Of a stretch of DNA of 64,000 bases, positions 27,377 through 36,427 are shown piece after piece. The stretch is taken from assembly GCF_000196115.1 (NCBI RefSeq), contig NC_005027.1, positions 5,080,001-5,144,000 of the forward strand, read 5' to 3'. A model generated the notes under the pieces. The model saw only the letters and a list, made by a program, of their open reading frames with translations. It was not told where the DNA came from and did not search any database. Positions within the stretch are counted from its first letter, which is position 1. Every line of letters begins with the position of its first letter. This DNA is from Rhodopirellula baltica SH 1. Lineage in GTDB: Bacteria > Planctomycetota > Planctomycetia > Pirellulales > Pirellulaceae. The translations under genes were made by a program, and so were the position numbers.

Positions 27377-28723
27377 TCAGAACGCAATGTTCATCCGAAG
27401 TCCCAACAGGTACGCATCCGCGACTTGTTCGCGGGCTTGGTCGACCCACTGAAAATCTGGTGTCACCGAAATCGATTCGGTCAACTGACTGCGATAAAAG
27501 ACTTCCACGCCCTGCGAGTCGCCGATGGGCCCCAAGGCTCCGACCAACAAAGGCCCGATCTCGTCGCTCGTTCCGCTGTAGTAATACCCCACACCAAACG
27601 TGTCCCCATCGCGAAGCGGACTCGCACCACCCAAACCTGCACTGAGCAGATAGCTGATCGGGTTCGTATCACTGTCGGCGATTCCAGCCCGAGCGAAGTA
27701 GCCCCAGTGACGTGTCGAGTCACACGGGTCAACCCACAACGCTTGGTCCGTATTCCAGTACACCGACCACGAATCGGATGCACGATTGATCGGCACATTG
27801 GGCAGAATGATTCGGGGATCTTGTCCCAATGAAACGTAGTCGCGACTGCTCCAAGAGGCTCCAATCAATTGATGCCCCGGCGTCCCCAACCAATCGGTCG
27901 CAACTCGCATTTCCGCGGACACGGCCACTCCGTCGGCGAACAGCTCATCAAAGCCATCGGAATCAGCGGTGTCGGTTGGATTCATCACCAAGAAGTTGAA
28001 GGCTGGTTCACCTTCCTCACCCATCACGATGAAACCGCAACCAAGCGAAGCATAAGGAACCGATCGCAACACGATTGGGTTAGCGATGAATGCTACGTTG
28101 GAAAACTGGGTGATACCTCGACCGCTCGCGTAAGCATTGGTGTCACCATCCAGCGTATCCAGTTTGCCGGCGTAAACCGCGAAACGTTCGGACAAAAACT
28201 GCGTGAACAGCACATTGGTCAGATACAAACCTTCGCTATCAGCGACTGGCAAATCGGCGGCCAAGGTGGGCGGCAAAATCACGCCCGCGGACTCACCAAT
28301 GCTTTGGCCGAATCGATGTTCGGCCCGCAGCTTGAGATACAACCCTTCGTGGACACCGAGCTTTCCAAGATCCAGGTTTGCCACATAGTCACCGTGGCCT
28401 CCGTAACGGGCGGTTTCTTCGAGACCACCGCTGACCGTGCCAAAGTAGTACTGGGTCAAATTGTTTGAAAATGTGATTCCACTGTCCGCGAGACATTGGC
28501 GAATCGATTTGCAAAGGCAATCCTCACCCAAACAGTTTTCGCCGCAGCACAAGGCGGAATCACAAGACAACGAATCGCATCCGAGCGAATCACACCCGAA
28601 CAACGGAGAACAATCGTCCACCTGAGCATGCGCAGCTTGCACACCAAAACTCGCCAAAATGAAGGCGGCGCAAAGAACAACCTTCGCAATGTGAAGCTTC
28701 TGTGCAGATTGGTTTTGGTCCAT
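27377..28723 (-). CDS. OprB-like carbohydrate porin with a Cys-rich N-terminal repeat
   Basis: A 448-residue protein starting at ATG 28723 (MDQNQSAQKL), chosen for its signal peptide (about 8-33). The beta-barrel part (about 85-448) resembles OprB-type carbohydrate-selective porins: GLYLKLRAEHRFGQS, the periodic AVYAGKLDTLDG, GASWSSRDY, GYFARAGIADSDTNP, and a terminal aromatic residue (NIAF). Between signal and barrel are ten cysteines in forty residues (38, 44, 49, 54, 59, 60, 64, 69, 71, 77) in a C-D-S-x-x pentapeptide repeat. It probably admits sugars or other small solutes. Confidence 0.75.
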   Translation of the reverse strand: MDQNQSAQKLHIAKVVLCAAFILASFGVQAAHAQVDDCSPLFGCDSLGCDSLSCDSALCCGENCLGEDCLCKSIRQCLADSGITFSNNLTQYYFGTVSGGLEETARYGGHGDYVANLDLGKLGVHEGLYLKLRAEHRFGQSIGESAGVILPPTLAADLPVADSEGLYLTNVLFTQFLSERFAVYAGKLDTLDGDTNAYASGRGITQFSNVAFIANPIVLRSVPYASLGCGFIVMGEEGEPAFNFLVMNPTDTADSDGFDELFADGVAVSAEMRVATDWLGTPGHQLIGASWSSRDYVSLGQDPRIILPNVPINRASDSWSVYWNTDQALWVDPCDSTRHWGYFARAGIADSDTNPISYLLSAGLGGASPLRDGDTFGVGYYYSGTSDEIGPLLVGALGPIGDSQGVEVFYRSQLTESISVTPDFQWVDQAREQVADAYLLGLRMNIAF

Positions 28724-28991
28724 CGAGGTGCCTCGAAATCGCTCAAAAAAGGCTTCATTGTCCAAACAATTCACACCCTCCATTTCGGTTGTTTGAGCAC
28801 CGGAACCGTTCATTTCCTGAATGCTAAAAAACAATGCTTCGGAAATTTCGCTGGAAGATCAAGTTCTGCGGATTATCTGGTCTTCGGCAGGAGCAATTCG
28901 CGACCCGACTCTTTAAGATTAGAGGACGATCATCGGCGGCATTTGCCCTGCTCCGACCTCTCTTTTCAACTGCTGGCTGGAACACTCACAA

Positions 28992-29963
28992 ATGAATTCA
29001 GGCCCCACACTGCTGCTCGGTGCATGCCTCACCGCGGCGATTTTCGGATCGACCACTCCCGGCCTCGTCGCACAAGACAGCCAACCGACCGTTGCCGAAT
29101 CTCCTTTGGCTTCGCCGGTTCGCGAAAGGCTGGAACAATACGCCAACGCGTTCAATGATCGCAAATTGGATTCACTCGGCCAGTTCCTCGCGGCGGACGT
29201 TCATTACCAAGATGAAACATCAGGGCGAACGGCACACTCCTCCACCGAATTGATTGATTTGATCCGAACCGCCGTGGAGGCCGAGCCAACGCTCAAACTC
29301 AGTGCGAGCGTCGAAGACATCGAACAGACCGATCCCAATCAGGCGACCGTTCGCGGAACGACAACGCTGACATCCGAAGATGCCCCCGACGAAGTTTCCT
29401 CATTCGAGATAGCGTTGGTAAAAACATCAGAAGGTTGGACTATCAAATCGATCACCGAACGATCGATTGACTCCGCTGCATCCGCAAACCCGATCGAGTC
29501 GCTCACCTGGCTGGTGGGAACTTGGAAAGAGGACGCCGAGGATGGACTGAACAGCCGCATTGAATTCTTACCCGGGAATCGTTTCCTGCGTCGCACGTTT
29601 CAGATGGGATCGAGTGCTGAACCTATCGGCTACGAGATGATTGGCTATGACCCACGATCCAACCTTGTGAAATCATGGACCTACTTTGCCGATGGCAGCT
29701 TTGGCAGTGGTCACTGGGCAGGCGAGGAGGATCATTGGCGAATGGAGATGACACAAACTCTCGCCGACGGTGGACAAGCGACCGCGACGTGCATTGTTCG
29801 ACCAATTGATCAAGACACGATGACCGTTCGAATCATTTCGCGTGTCGTCAATGGTCAACCACTTCCCAACGGCAAGGCCGTCACGCTGACCCGGCAAACA
29901 GAAACCTCATCGACCATCGAACCTTCGACCAACACCGCGACCCCATCGGGAGCCAACCAATGA
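28992..29963 (+). CDS. Secreted protein with a SnoaL/NTF2-like domain
   Basis: A 323-residue protein with a signal peptide (cleavage near VAQD, residue 27). Residues about 44-160 match the SnoaL-like NTF2 fold (LEQYANAFNDRKLDSLGQFLAADVHYQ at the start, VKTSEGWTIKSI at the end). The second half (about 168-305) begins with SLTWLVGTWKED and resembles DUF1579-type lipocalin-like domains. No catalytic residues are evident, so a binding role is possible. The stop overlaps the ATG of the Gly/Arg-Pro-rich protein (ATGA at 29960-29963), showing tight coupling. Confidence 0.7.
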   Translation: MNSGPTLLLGACLTAAIFGSTTPGLVAQDSQPTVAESPLASPVRERLEQYANAFNDRKLDSLGQFLAADVHYQDETSGRTAHSSTELIDLIRTAVEAEPTLKLSASVEDIEQTDPNQATVRGTTTLTSEDAPDEVSSFEIALVKTSEGWTIKSITERSIDSAASANPIESLTWLVGTWKEDAEDGLNSRIEFLPGNRFLRRTFQMGSSAEPIGYEMIGYDPRSNLVKSWTYFADGSFGSGHWAGEEDHWRMEMTQTLADGGQATATCIVRPIDQDTMTVRIISRVVNGQPLPNGKAVTLTRQTETSSTIEPSTNTATPSGANQ

Positions 29964-31885
29964 ATCTTTTGATCAATCAAATGCAGCCTCTGCGTTGGGT
30001 GTCGGTCTGCATCGCTTTGTCCATCAGCACCATGCTGCAACCATCGCTCGATGCCGGCGGATTTGGCGGGCGAGGCGGCGGTGGAGGCGGTCGATCGTTT
30101 GGAGGCGGCGGAGGGGCACGACCCAGCATGGGTGGAGCTCGTCCGAGCATGGGCGGAGGTGCGAACTTCAATCGCGGAAACATGGGCGGCAACTTCAGTG
30201 GTGGCAACCGCATGCCCGTCAATCGACCTCAGACCAGCATGCCACATGTTGGCGGCAACAACTTCAGTCGCCCGAACATCAGCCCACCTAACTTCAATAC
30301 AAACCGTCCCGGAACCAGCCGTCCCAGCACCGGAATTCCTAACACCAGTCGGCCAAGCATTCCCAGCACCGGATCACGCCCGTCTCGGCCAGGCACGTCG
30401 CGTCCTGATCTCTCTCGCCCTGGCTCGAACCAACCCGGAGTCACACGTCCGGGCGGCAACCAGTCCAATCGCCCCGATCGCCCCAGCACCCTGCCCGGCA
30501 ACCGTCCCGAGCTGGACCGTCCTGGTTCGAATCGCCCCGGATCGAATCGCCCCGGCTCCGACCGACCAGGCTCCAATCGACCAAACATTGATCGTCCAAA
30601 CACCAGTCGGCCGAATCTGCCCGGCGGAGATCGTCCCGGCGGAAGCACTCGCCCCGGTATGCCCGACTTTGGAAAACTTCCTGGGGGGCGTCCATCCGCT
30701 GGAGATGTCGGCAACTTCCTTGGGATTGATGGTCCTCTGCGTCCCGGCGGCAACGAACGTCCAAACTTGTCTGATCGCCCGGAACGACCAAACCGACCCG
30801 GTACGGGTGATCGGCCCGGCGATGGCAACCGACCTGGAATCGGAGATCGCCCAGGCAACGGCGACCGCCCGTCGCTCGCCGATCGTCCTGGGGCAGGAAC
30901 ACGTCCCGGCCTGGATCAGCGTCCCAATCCCGGTGATCGATTGCCGCCCGACCGTCGCCCAAACATCGACATCGGCGATGTCAACATCGGCAACAACAAC
31001 ATCATCAACAACAAAGTTGGCTGGGCGAACCTCGACAACAATCGAGTCAACCAGATCAACAATCGTTGGCAAAACCGAATGGCCAACGTCAGCAATTGGC
31101 CCACCATCCCGCCACATCGATTTGATCATTTCCATCGATGGGGCAATCAAGTTCGCCGAGGTTGGCACTACCATGGTTTTGGACCGAATTGGTGGGTTCG
31201 ACACCCATTCCGGTTCTGTGGTTGGCACTACTTCTATTCGTATCGATATTACCCTTACACGTATTGGTGGAGCACACCGACCTATCCAATGGTCACCAAC
31301 TGGTTCACACCAACTGCGTCTTCGACGACGCTCTCGCAACCGGTCTACTATGACTATGGCAGCGAAGGCAACGTGACCTATCAAGACAATCGTGTTTATA
31401 TCGGTGGCGAAGAAGTGGCGACGACCGAAGAGTTCGCGCAAACCGCCGCTGACCTCGCGACCGTCGAAGCCCCCGAAGATGAAGAGTCCGCTGAACAATC
31501 CGAATGGCTCCCCTTGGGAACCTTCGCGTTGACGACGGATGCCGACGATGTTGACCCCGATCGAGTGATCCAGCTCGCAGTCAACAAAGAAGGAATCATT
31601 TCCGGAACGCTCTACAACCAAAAGACGGATGAGACTCAGGCCATTCAAGGACGAGTCGACAAAGAGACTCAACGGGTCGCTATGCGAATTGGCGAGAGCG
31701 AAGATGTCGTCGCTGAAACAGGCCTGTACAACTTGACCCAGGATGAAGCCTCCGTTTTGGTTCATTTTGGAACGAAGACACAAGACACTTACATGCTTGT
31801 GCGATTGCCCAGCCCCGAAGATTCCGACGAATCAGCGGATTCATCTGACGACGAATCCGGAGACACGTCCAACGACGAAAACTGA
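29960..31885 (+). CDS. Exported Gly-rich and Arg-Pro-repeat protein
   Basis: A 641-residue protein. After a probable signal (about 1-32) comes a Gly-rich stretch (33-75). A long low-complexity region follows (about 76-325) built on R-P-G-x-N/D units such as NRPGSNRPGSDRPGSNRPN. Next is a conserved-looking aromatic region (about 340-460; W-N-N-R-W-Q-N-R, HYHGFGPNWWVRHPF, YYPYTYWW), a beta-rich domain (about 505-615), and an acidic Ser/Asp tail. Basic repeats on an exported protein suggest binding to acidic polysaccharide or surface structures. Large shadow frames on both strands are side effects of the biased codons. Confidence 0.75.
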   Translation: MNLLINQMQPLRWVSVCIALSISTMLQPSLDAGGFGGRGGGGGGRSFGGGGGARPSMGGARPSMGGGANFNRGNMGGNFSGGNRMPVNRPQTSMPHVGGNNFSRPNISPPNFNTNRPGTSRPSTGIPNTSRPSIPSTGSRPSRPGTSRPDLSRPGSNQPGVTRPGGNQSNRPDRPSTLPGNRPELDRPGSNRPGSNRPGSDRPGSNRPNIDRPNTSRPNLPGGDRPGGSTRPGMPDFGKLPGGRPSAGDVGNFLGIDGPLRPGGNERPNLSDRPERPNRPGTGDRPGDGNRPGIGDRPGNGDRPSLADRPGAGTRPGLDQRPNPGDRLPPDRRPNIDIGDVNIGNNNIINNKVGWANLDNNRVNQINNRWQNRMANVSNWPTIPPHRFDHFHRWGNQVRRGWHYHGFGPNWWVRHPFRFCGWHYFYSYRYYPYTYWWSTPTYPMVTNWFTPTASSTTLSQPVYYDYGSEGNVTYQDNRVYIGGEEVATTEEFAQTAADLATVEAPEDEESAEQSEWLPLGTFALTTDADDVDPDRVIQLAVNKEGIISGTLYNQKTDETQAIQGRVDKETQRVAMRIGESEDVVAETGLYNLTQDEASVLVHFGTKTQDTYMLVRLPSPEDSDESADSSDDESGDTSNDEN

Positions 31886-31917
31886 TTCCTTTTCAACCAC
31901 TCCGATGAGACAACACC

Positions 31918-32856
31918 ATGCTTCGTCACTTCCTTCTCCTTGCCGCCGTCCTCTCGACCGCCTCGTTCGCCAGTGCCAAGCCTCGCACTTGGACCAGTGC
32001 TGATGGCGCATACAAATTGGAAGGTGAATTGATTGGATCCAATGACACCACGGCGATTTTGAAGCGACGTGGTTCCGGTCGCTTGGCCGCGGTCGAATTG
32101 AAAGATCTCTCCGAAGAGGATCGCGATTTCGTCAAGAAGCAAACCAAGGACGATTCTGAACGGGAATCCTCTGGCGACATCGAGATGCACACCTGGACCT
32201 CTCGAGATGGCCTGAAGATCCGTGCCAAAATTCTCGCTTATGGAAAAAAGGAATACACGCTGGATCGAAAACTGGGCGCCGTGACCATCAACGGCAAAGC
32301 CTTCTCAACCTTTGATCCGCTGCACCAGAAACTCATCCTGCGTGTCCTCAGCGTGCTTGAGAAAACGCCTCTGGAGAAAGAATCCGACCTCAACAAATTT
32401 GTCTCGCTCTTTGCCGGGCAACCCAAGACATACCCGCTGGAAGGTGTGTTGATGGAGTTGCCTTCGGGCGACCAAATCGCGGTCCCTTTCTTTATGTTTG
32501 GCGAAGAGGACCTCGACGTTCTTCAAGCCGGCTGGGAGAACTGGCAAAAGTATCACTCCGACGAAGAAGCTCGTGCCCGCGAAGATTTGATGATGCGTTC
32601 CGAAGCATCTCACTACCAGCAAACGATGGCGCAAGAGCAACAACGGCAACAATTGGAAGTCCTCAAGTTCAACATGGCTGCCGTGCGAACTGGACTGACA
32701 TCCGTTTGGGAAGTCCAGATTGCTCCCAACGTGGGTATCTATGGACGGCCGACCAGTGTGATGGTGACCGCTCGAGATAGCTTGACCGCGACTCAAATGG
32801 TTCTGCCAAACTACCCGGGCTATTCCATGATCGGTGTCCGCAAAGTCAGCTATTGA
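31918..32856 (+). CDS. Exported protein with two SHD1-like domains
   Basis: A 312-residue protein with a signal peptide (about 1-20). Two copies of an SHD1-type module (SLA1 homology domain 1, widespread in planctomycetes) follow: residues about 22-76 (RTWTSADGAYKLEGEL, VELKDLSEEDRDFV) and about 91-145 (HTWTSRDGLKIRAKIL). A helical, charged C-terminal half includes a Glu/Gln-rich stretch (about 215-250). The start is 32 bases after the repeat protein, so all three secreted-protein genes are probably one operon. SHD1 function in bacteria is unknown. Confidence 0.75.
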   Translation: MLRHFLLLAAVLSTASFASAKPRTWTSADGAYKLEGELIGSNDTTAILKRRGSGRLAAVELKDLSEEDRDFVKKQTKDDSERESSGDIEMHTWTSRDGLKIRAKILAYGKKEYTLDRKLGAVTINGKAFSTFDPLHQKLILRVLSVLEKTPLEKESDLNKFVSLFAGQPKTYPLEGVLMELPSGDQIAVPFFMFGEEDLDVLQAGWENWQKYHSDEEARAREDLMMRSEASHYQQTMAQEQQRQQLEVLKFNMAAVRTGLTSVWEVQIAPNVGIYGRPTSVMVTARDSLTATQMVLPNYPGYSMIGVRKVSY

Positions 32857-32896
32857 AACTGGCACGACACATGTCGCCCTGCCCCCCTCTGAATCG

Positions 32897-34306
32897 TCAG
32901 GGCAGATAGAAACCGAACGTCATTTGCAACCGAGTCGCATCGGCTTGGTTGCGGTTTTGGTTCTCTCGATTTCCGTACAAATACTCGATTCCGATAAATA
33001 CGCGGTCGATCGGGTTGTGAATCAGGTTCACCGCCAAATAGTTGGTTGAACGCAGGTTGGTTCCCGCCTGACCCGCAATCGGATCGAGCGTCAACTCGCT
33101 ATAGGTCAGGTTGGATGTCAAGCGTTCGTTCCAAACGTGCTTCAGCCCGATCATCCATCCGAACATTGGCAAGATCTCGGCGGTGTTCGGGCCGGTGGAC
33201 ACCACATCGGGCGATCCTCGATAGCTACCGATCCCTTCTCCGAATGTGATCTGAGAATAAACCCGCGTGTCTTCCAGGAACTTGGCCGATCCGGTGAAGT
33301 TCAGTCCCCACGCGGTATCCGTCAGCACCGGATCCCCGACCGGCTGAAAACCTAATTCGCGAATCACAAACGCCGCCTGGAAATCGCCACGGTCTCGTTC
33401 TAATTTCACATGTGTGATCACATCAGGCGTTTCCGTACGTCCCTCTCCCGTGACACCGATTGGAATGTCAATTTCAATGCGTGGGTCTTCCAGCGAAACC
33501 GCCCACGACCATCCCGATTCACCCAGCGGCAGATCCAATCGAACCAAACCTTGACGTCGATTCACGTTCGAAACGGCGCCTTCGAAATCCAACGTTTGTG
33601 GAACGGCGGATGGATGCGTGAACGTGGTCCACGTTTGTCCTGCTGTGAAATAGCCCATCGTCCCGTAGGCGTGACGCAACCTCAGTGAGCCATTGCTACC
33701 ATCCTCGCCACCGAAAAAGTCCGCTTCCACAAAGGCTCGGACTACCTCTTGCTGAACTTTCCATCGAGTATCGAAACTCAATCGCGACGAGCGTGCATGG
33801 AAGCGAGCATTCTTGCGGTCCGCGGCACCAACAGGAATCTCACTGGTGTCAAACGAATCCACCGAGTCGATGGGATCAAAGTCGGAAATGAAATCCGCTT
33901 TGACAAATCCGCCAATCTTCAACGCGGCCTCTTCACCGTACACAACGATCCCACGATCAAAATCAGGAAACGCGGTGAAGTTGTTTTGCTGCTGCTCGCC
34001 TCGTGAACGATCAAACGAATCGGATGTAAAGGACTGGCGAACCGAACGCTCCAACAATCCTTCGTCCAACTCCTGCAAAACTTCCGTGACGGGCGATTCG
34101 ATCGCGTCCAAACTTTCACTGAATTCAGTGAACTGCGTCAATAGCAACGGATCTTCCATTTGATCCTGCTCCGCCAATCGCAAGAGCGATGCGAAGCTGT
34201 CCTCCGCATTGAGCGGTGACGAGAGCAATCCAAGGCTGATCAAAAGAAAGAGCAATCGCCCGAAGGCAAGCTCAAAGATCGTCTTTGGGTTGAAGCTGGA
34301 ACTCAT
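32897..34306 (-). CDS. DcaP-like outer-membrane porin
   Basis: A 469-residue protein. The start is placed at ATG 34306 (MSSSFNPKTIFELAFGRLLFLLISL), which opens a signal peptide; the upstream extension is not credible. A short helical region (about 40-100) precedes a barrel with the DcaP-type opening ALKIGGFVKADFISDFDPID. Also present are ARSSRLSFDTRW, AFVEADFFG, LRLRHAYG and GYFTAGQTWTTF, and a terminal FGFYLP. DcaP channels in Acinetobacter carry dicarboxylates and other anions. It is divergent from the DUF3302/HlyD gene set. Confidence 0.82.
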   Translation of the reverse strand: MSSSFNPKTIFELAFGRLLFLLISLGLLSSPLNAEDSFASLLRLAEQDQMEDPLLLTQFTEFSESLDAIESPVTEVLQELDEGLLERSVRQSFTSDSFDRSRGEQQQNNFTAFPDFDRGIVVYGEEAALKIGGFVKADFISDFDPIDSVDSFDTSEIPVGAADRKNARFHARSSRLSFDTRWKVQQEVVRAFVEADFFGGEDGSNGSLRLRHAYGTMGYFTAGQTWTTFTHPSAVPQTLDFEGAVSNVNRRQGLVRLDLPLGESGWSWAVSLEDPRIEIDIPIGVTGEGRTETPDVITHVKLERDRGDFQAAFVIRELGFQPVGDPVLTDTAWGLNFTGSAKFLEDTRVYSQITFGEGIGSYRGSPDVVSTGPNTAEILPMFGWMIGLKHVWNERLTSNLTYSELTLDPIAGQAGTNLRSTNYLAVNLIHNPIDRVFIGIEYLYGNRENQNRNQADATRLQMTFGFYLP

Positions 34307-34723
34307 GCATCTTCGATTGGGATGAATTCCTCGTAATTGCCAGCGATCAACCGGACACCAACTCGCTCCAACTGATTCGTACAACAACCCGCCATCGCGA
34401 CAAAATTTCTGCGCAGCAGCTTTTGAATCAATGTTGATTTCGTCATCCGCGTTGGCAAACTTGAACGATTCTCCCGAATCTAACGCCTTGGCCATTCAGC
34501 AGCTTTCTTCATCGAAAATGAACAACGATCTGTTTGTCTTTCCGCCATCAAACGACCAAACGCAACGTGACGTGTTGCTGGTTCCGATTGGACCCCACCG
34601 GTATGATGAGCGATGTTCCGGTGGGCGACTTACATAACCTCTCAGTGATGCCGGTTGCTTACCAGAGACAGCGTTTTGGGACTCATCATCACCGCGTTTT
34701 CTATCTCGAACATCGAGCCTGCC
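34307..34723. other. Divergent intergenic region with one hairpin
   Basis: About 417 bases between the porin and DUF3302 genes, with no supported coding sequence. An 8-bp inverted repeat CCCACCGG (34594-34601) / CCGGTGGG (34618-34625) with a 16-base loop lies about 100 bases before the DUF3302 start. It could be an operator or a leader hairpin. Promoters for both directions must lie here. Confidence 0.4.
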
Positions 34724-35068
34724 ATGGAATATGGACTGCAATCCGCCGGCCCGGCGCTTCGCATTGTCTCACTGGTTTTCCTACTCGTCTTTGCTGTGTT
34801 GATCTTGGCCTGCATCGTGGGCTTGGCCGCCCTCCCAGGCAAAATCGCCCGCCGACGACACCATCCATTCGCCGACGCGGTCAATGTCGCCGGCTGGCTG
34901 GGTTTGCCCACTGGAATCGTTTGGGTGCTGGCAATGGTTTGGGCACACATGGGGCCTCGTGGTAACAACGTCTCAACCGACCAGACCAATCGACTTGCCA
35001 CCCAAGTCCGACAACTTGAAACGCTGGTGGATTCACTTGAGCAAACTCAAAGCGGAGCCCAGTCATGA
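34724..35068 (+). CDS. DUF3302 inner-membrane protein (YibI-like)
   Basis: A 114-residue protein starting at ATG 34724; an upstream TTG extension is unlikely. It has two transmembrane helices (about 13-33 and 50-70) separated by RRRHHPFADAVNVAGWLGL, which closely follows the DUF3302 pattern of E. coli YibI (RNHPHADAIHVAGW). A coiled C-terminus follows. In E. coli, yibI pairs with yibH, an HlyD-type adaptor. The same pairing occurs here with a small gene between. The stop overlaps the next ATG. Confidence 0.85.
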   Translation: MEYGLQSAGPALRIVSLVFLLVFAVLILACIVGLAALPGKIARRRHHPFADAVNVAGWLGLPTGIVWVLAMVWAHMGPRGNNVSTDQTNRLATQVRQLETLVDSLEQTQSGAQS

Positions 35069-35250
35069 TCCCTGCCATACTGAGTTGTGTTTTCGTGATC
35101 TACCTCTATCGAAGCTTGAACGCTCCCGAAGCCACGCCCGCCGAGCCAGACGTCATGGCAGATAGCGATGACCTCGCATGTCGAATCATCTCGTTACAAA
35201 AACGCATTGCGCGACTGGACTCCAAACCATCTCAAGGAGAATCGTCATGA
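35065..35250 (+). CDS. Small membrane-anchored protein
   Basis: A 61-residue protein with an N-terminal hydrophobic segment (about 3-17) and a polar tail including a short helix (SLQKRIARLD). It is fused into the translation chain by 4-base overlaps on both sides (ATGA at 35065-35068 and 35247-35250). It has no recognised family. Its place between a YibI-like and a YibH-like gene suggests it is part of the same membrane assembly. Confidence 0.65.
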   Translation: MIPAILSCVFVIYLYRSLNAPEATPAEPDVMADSDDLACRIISLQKRIARLDSKPSQGESS

Positions 35251-36371
35251 GTTGGATTCTCGGCGGCGTCTACTGCGGAATCATTTGGTTGGTCTTCGCA
35301 AAGCTGAAGCTCATGCGACTTTCATTGCCCTTGGCCATCATCCTTGCATCGGTTGGTCCCGGATTGATCGTCGTCCTTTTGTTCTGCGCCCAGTACTTTC
35401 ACCCTTACACGAAGCAAGCGATTGTCATCGCCCAAATCGATCCGATCACCGCTCAACTATCGACCAACGGCCGGGTGAAGGAAGTTTTCGTCTCGCCCAA
35501 CGTACCGATCCAAGCGGGCGATGTTTTGTTCACCGTGGATCCGATTCCATACGAGAACGCGGTGGAGGTTGCCAAGGCGGGACTCGAGCAAGCCAAGCAG
35601 AATGTTCAGCTTTCCGAGTCGACCGTTGAACTTTCACGCGCGACACTCGTGCGTGCCAAAGCCGATCTGACCTATGCGACCAATGATCGCGATCGTTACC
35701 AAAAGCTTCGCGAATCGGGAGGCGCCAGCCAGGACGAACTGGAACGCGCAGTGACTCTCTTTCAACAATCCGACGCCGCTCTGACTCAGGCCGAACAATC
35801 TCTGAAACAAGCCGGCATCTCGGTTGGAGTTGCAAAAGCAAAACAGACACAAGCCGAAACGACGTTGGCAAACGCGGAGTACGACCTTCAGCAAACCACC
35901 GTCAAAGCACCCGCGGATGGCTATGTGACCAACCTTCAGGTTCATCCCGGCATGCTGCTGGGACCGGCAACCGGCCCAGTCATGTCGTTCATTCGTGACA
36001 CGGACGAACGTCAAAAAGGCGTCGTCGTCGCGGTGTTCGTCGAAAAGAACTTCTTAAGGATCAGGACCGATCAATACGCAGAACTAGCAATGGACGCCTA
36101 TCCAGGTGAGATACTAACCGGGCGAGTGCTCAACTCGATCAATGTTTCCGGCAAGGGTCAATTGGTCGCCGGCGGCATGGTCCCAACGGACTTAGCGGAC
36201 GGAAAACCAACGCAATTCGCGGTTCGGATCCAGCTTGACGACGTTGATTCGTACCCGCTGCCCGGCGGTGCACAAGGGCAAGCCGCTGTCTATACTGGCG
36301 ACGTCCAAATTGCCGGAATTCCTATCATGTTTCTTATCCGTGCGAACAGTTGGATGAACTATCTCTTCTAA
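35247..36371 (+). CDS. HlyD-family membrane fusion protein (YibH-like)
   Basis: A 374-residue periplasmic adaptor starting at ATG 35247. Two N-terminal helices (about 1-18 and 29-48) are followed by a biotinyl-lipoyl-like half (ITAQLSTNGRVKEVFVSPNVPIQAGDVLFTVDP). A long coiled coil (about 100-205) and the second lipoyl half (YDLQQTTVKAPADGYVTNLQVHPG) come next. It probably bridges an inner-membrane transporter to the outer membrane. No ABC, MFS or RND partner lies beside it, so the exporter is either elsewhere or DUF3302-based. Confidence 0.88.
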   Translation: MSWILGGVYCGIIWLVFAKLKLMRLSLPLAIILASVGPGLIVVLLFCAQYFHPYTKQAIVIAQIDPITAQLSTNGRVKEVFVSPNVPIQAGDVLFTVDPIPYENAVEVAKAGLEQAKQNVQLSESTVELSRATLVRAKADLTYATNDRDRYQKLRESGGASQDELERAVTLFQQSDAALTQAEQSLKQAGISVGVAKAKQTQAETTLANAEYDLQQTTVKAPADGYVTNLQVHPGMLLGPATGPVMSFIRDTDERQKGVVVAVFVEKNFLRIRTDQYAELAMDAYPGEILTGRVLNSINVSGKGQLVAGGMVPTDLADGKPTQFAVRIQLDDVDSYPLPGGAQGQAAVYTGDVQIAGIPIMFLIRANSWMNYLF

Positions 36372-36427
36372 TCGCTCCGCGGATCGACACTTTTGATCCA
36401 CATCCTTTGACGTACCGAGCCGAAACC

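Noticed and set aside
30480-30640. CRISPR-like short repeats.
   Set aside because: The repeats are in-frame codon repeats of the R-P-G-S-N type with no spacers of constant length. They encode protein, and no cas genes are present.
30374-31783. A 469-codon open frame on the minus strand (and a 441-codon plus-strand frame at 30051-31376) over the Arg-Pro-rich gene.
   Set aside because: Both come from biased CCN/CGN repeat codons. They lack domains, and the plus-strand frame at 29960-31885 has a signal peptide, gene coupling and conserved-looking domains.
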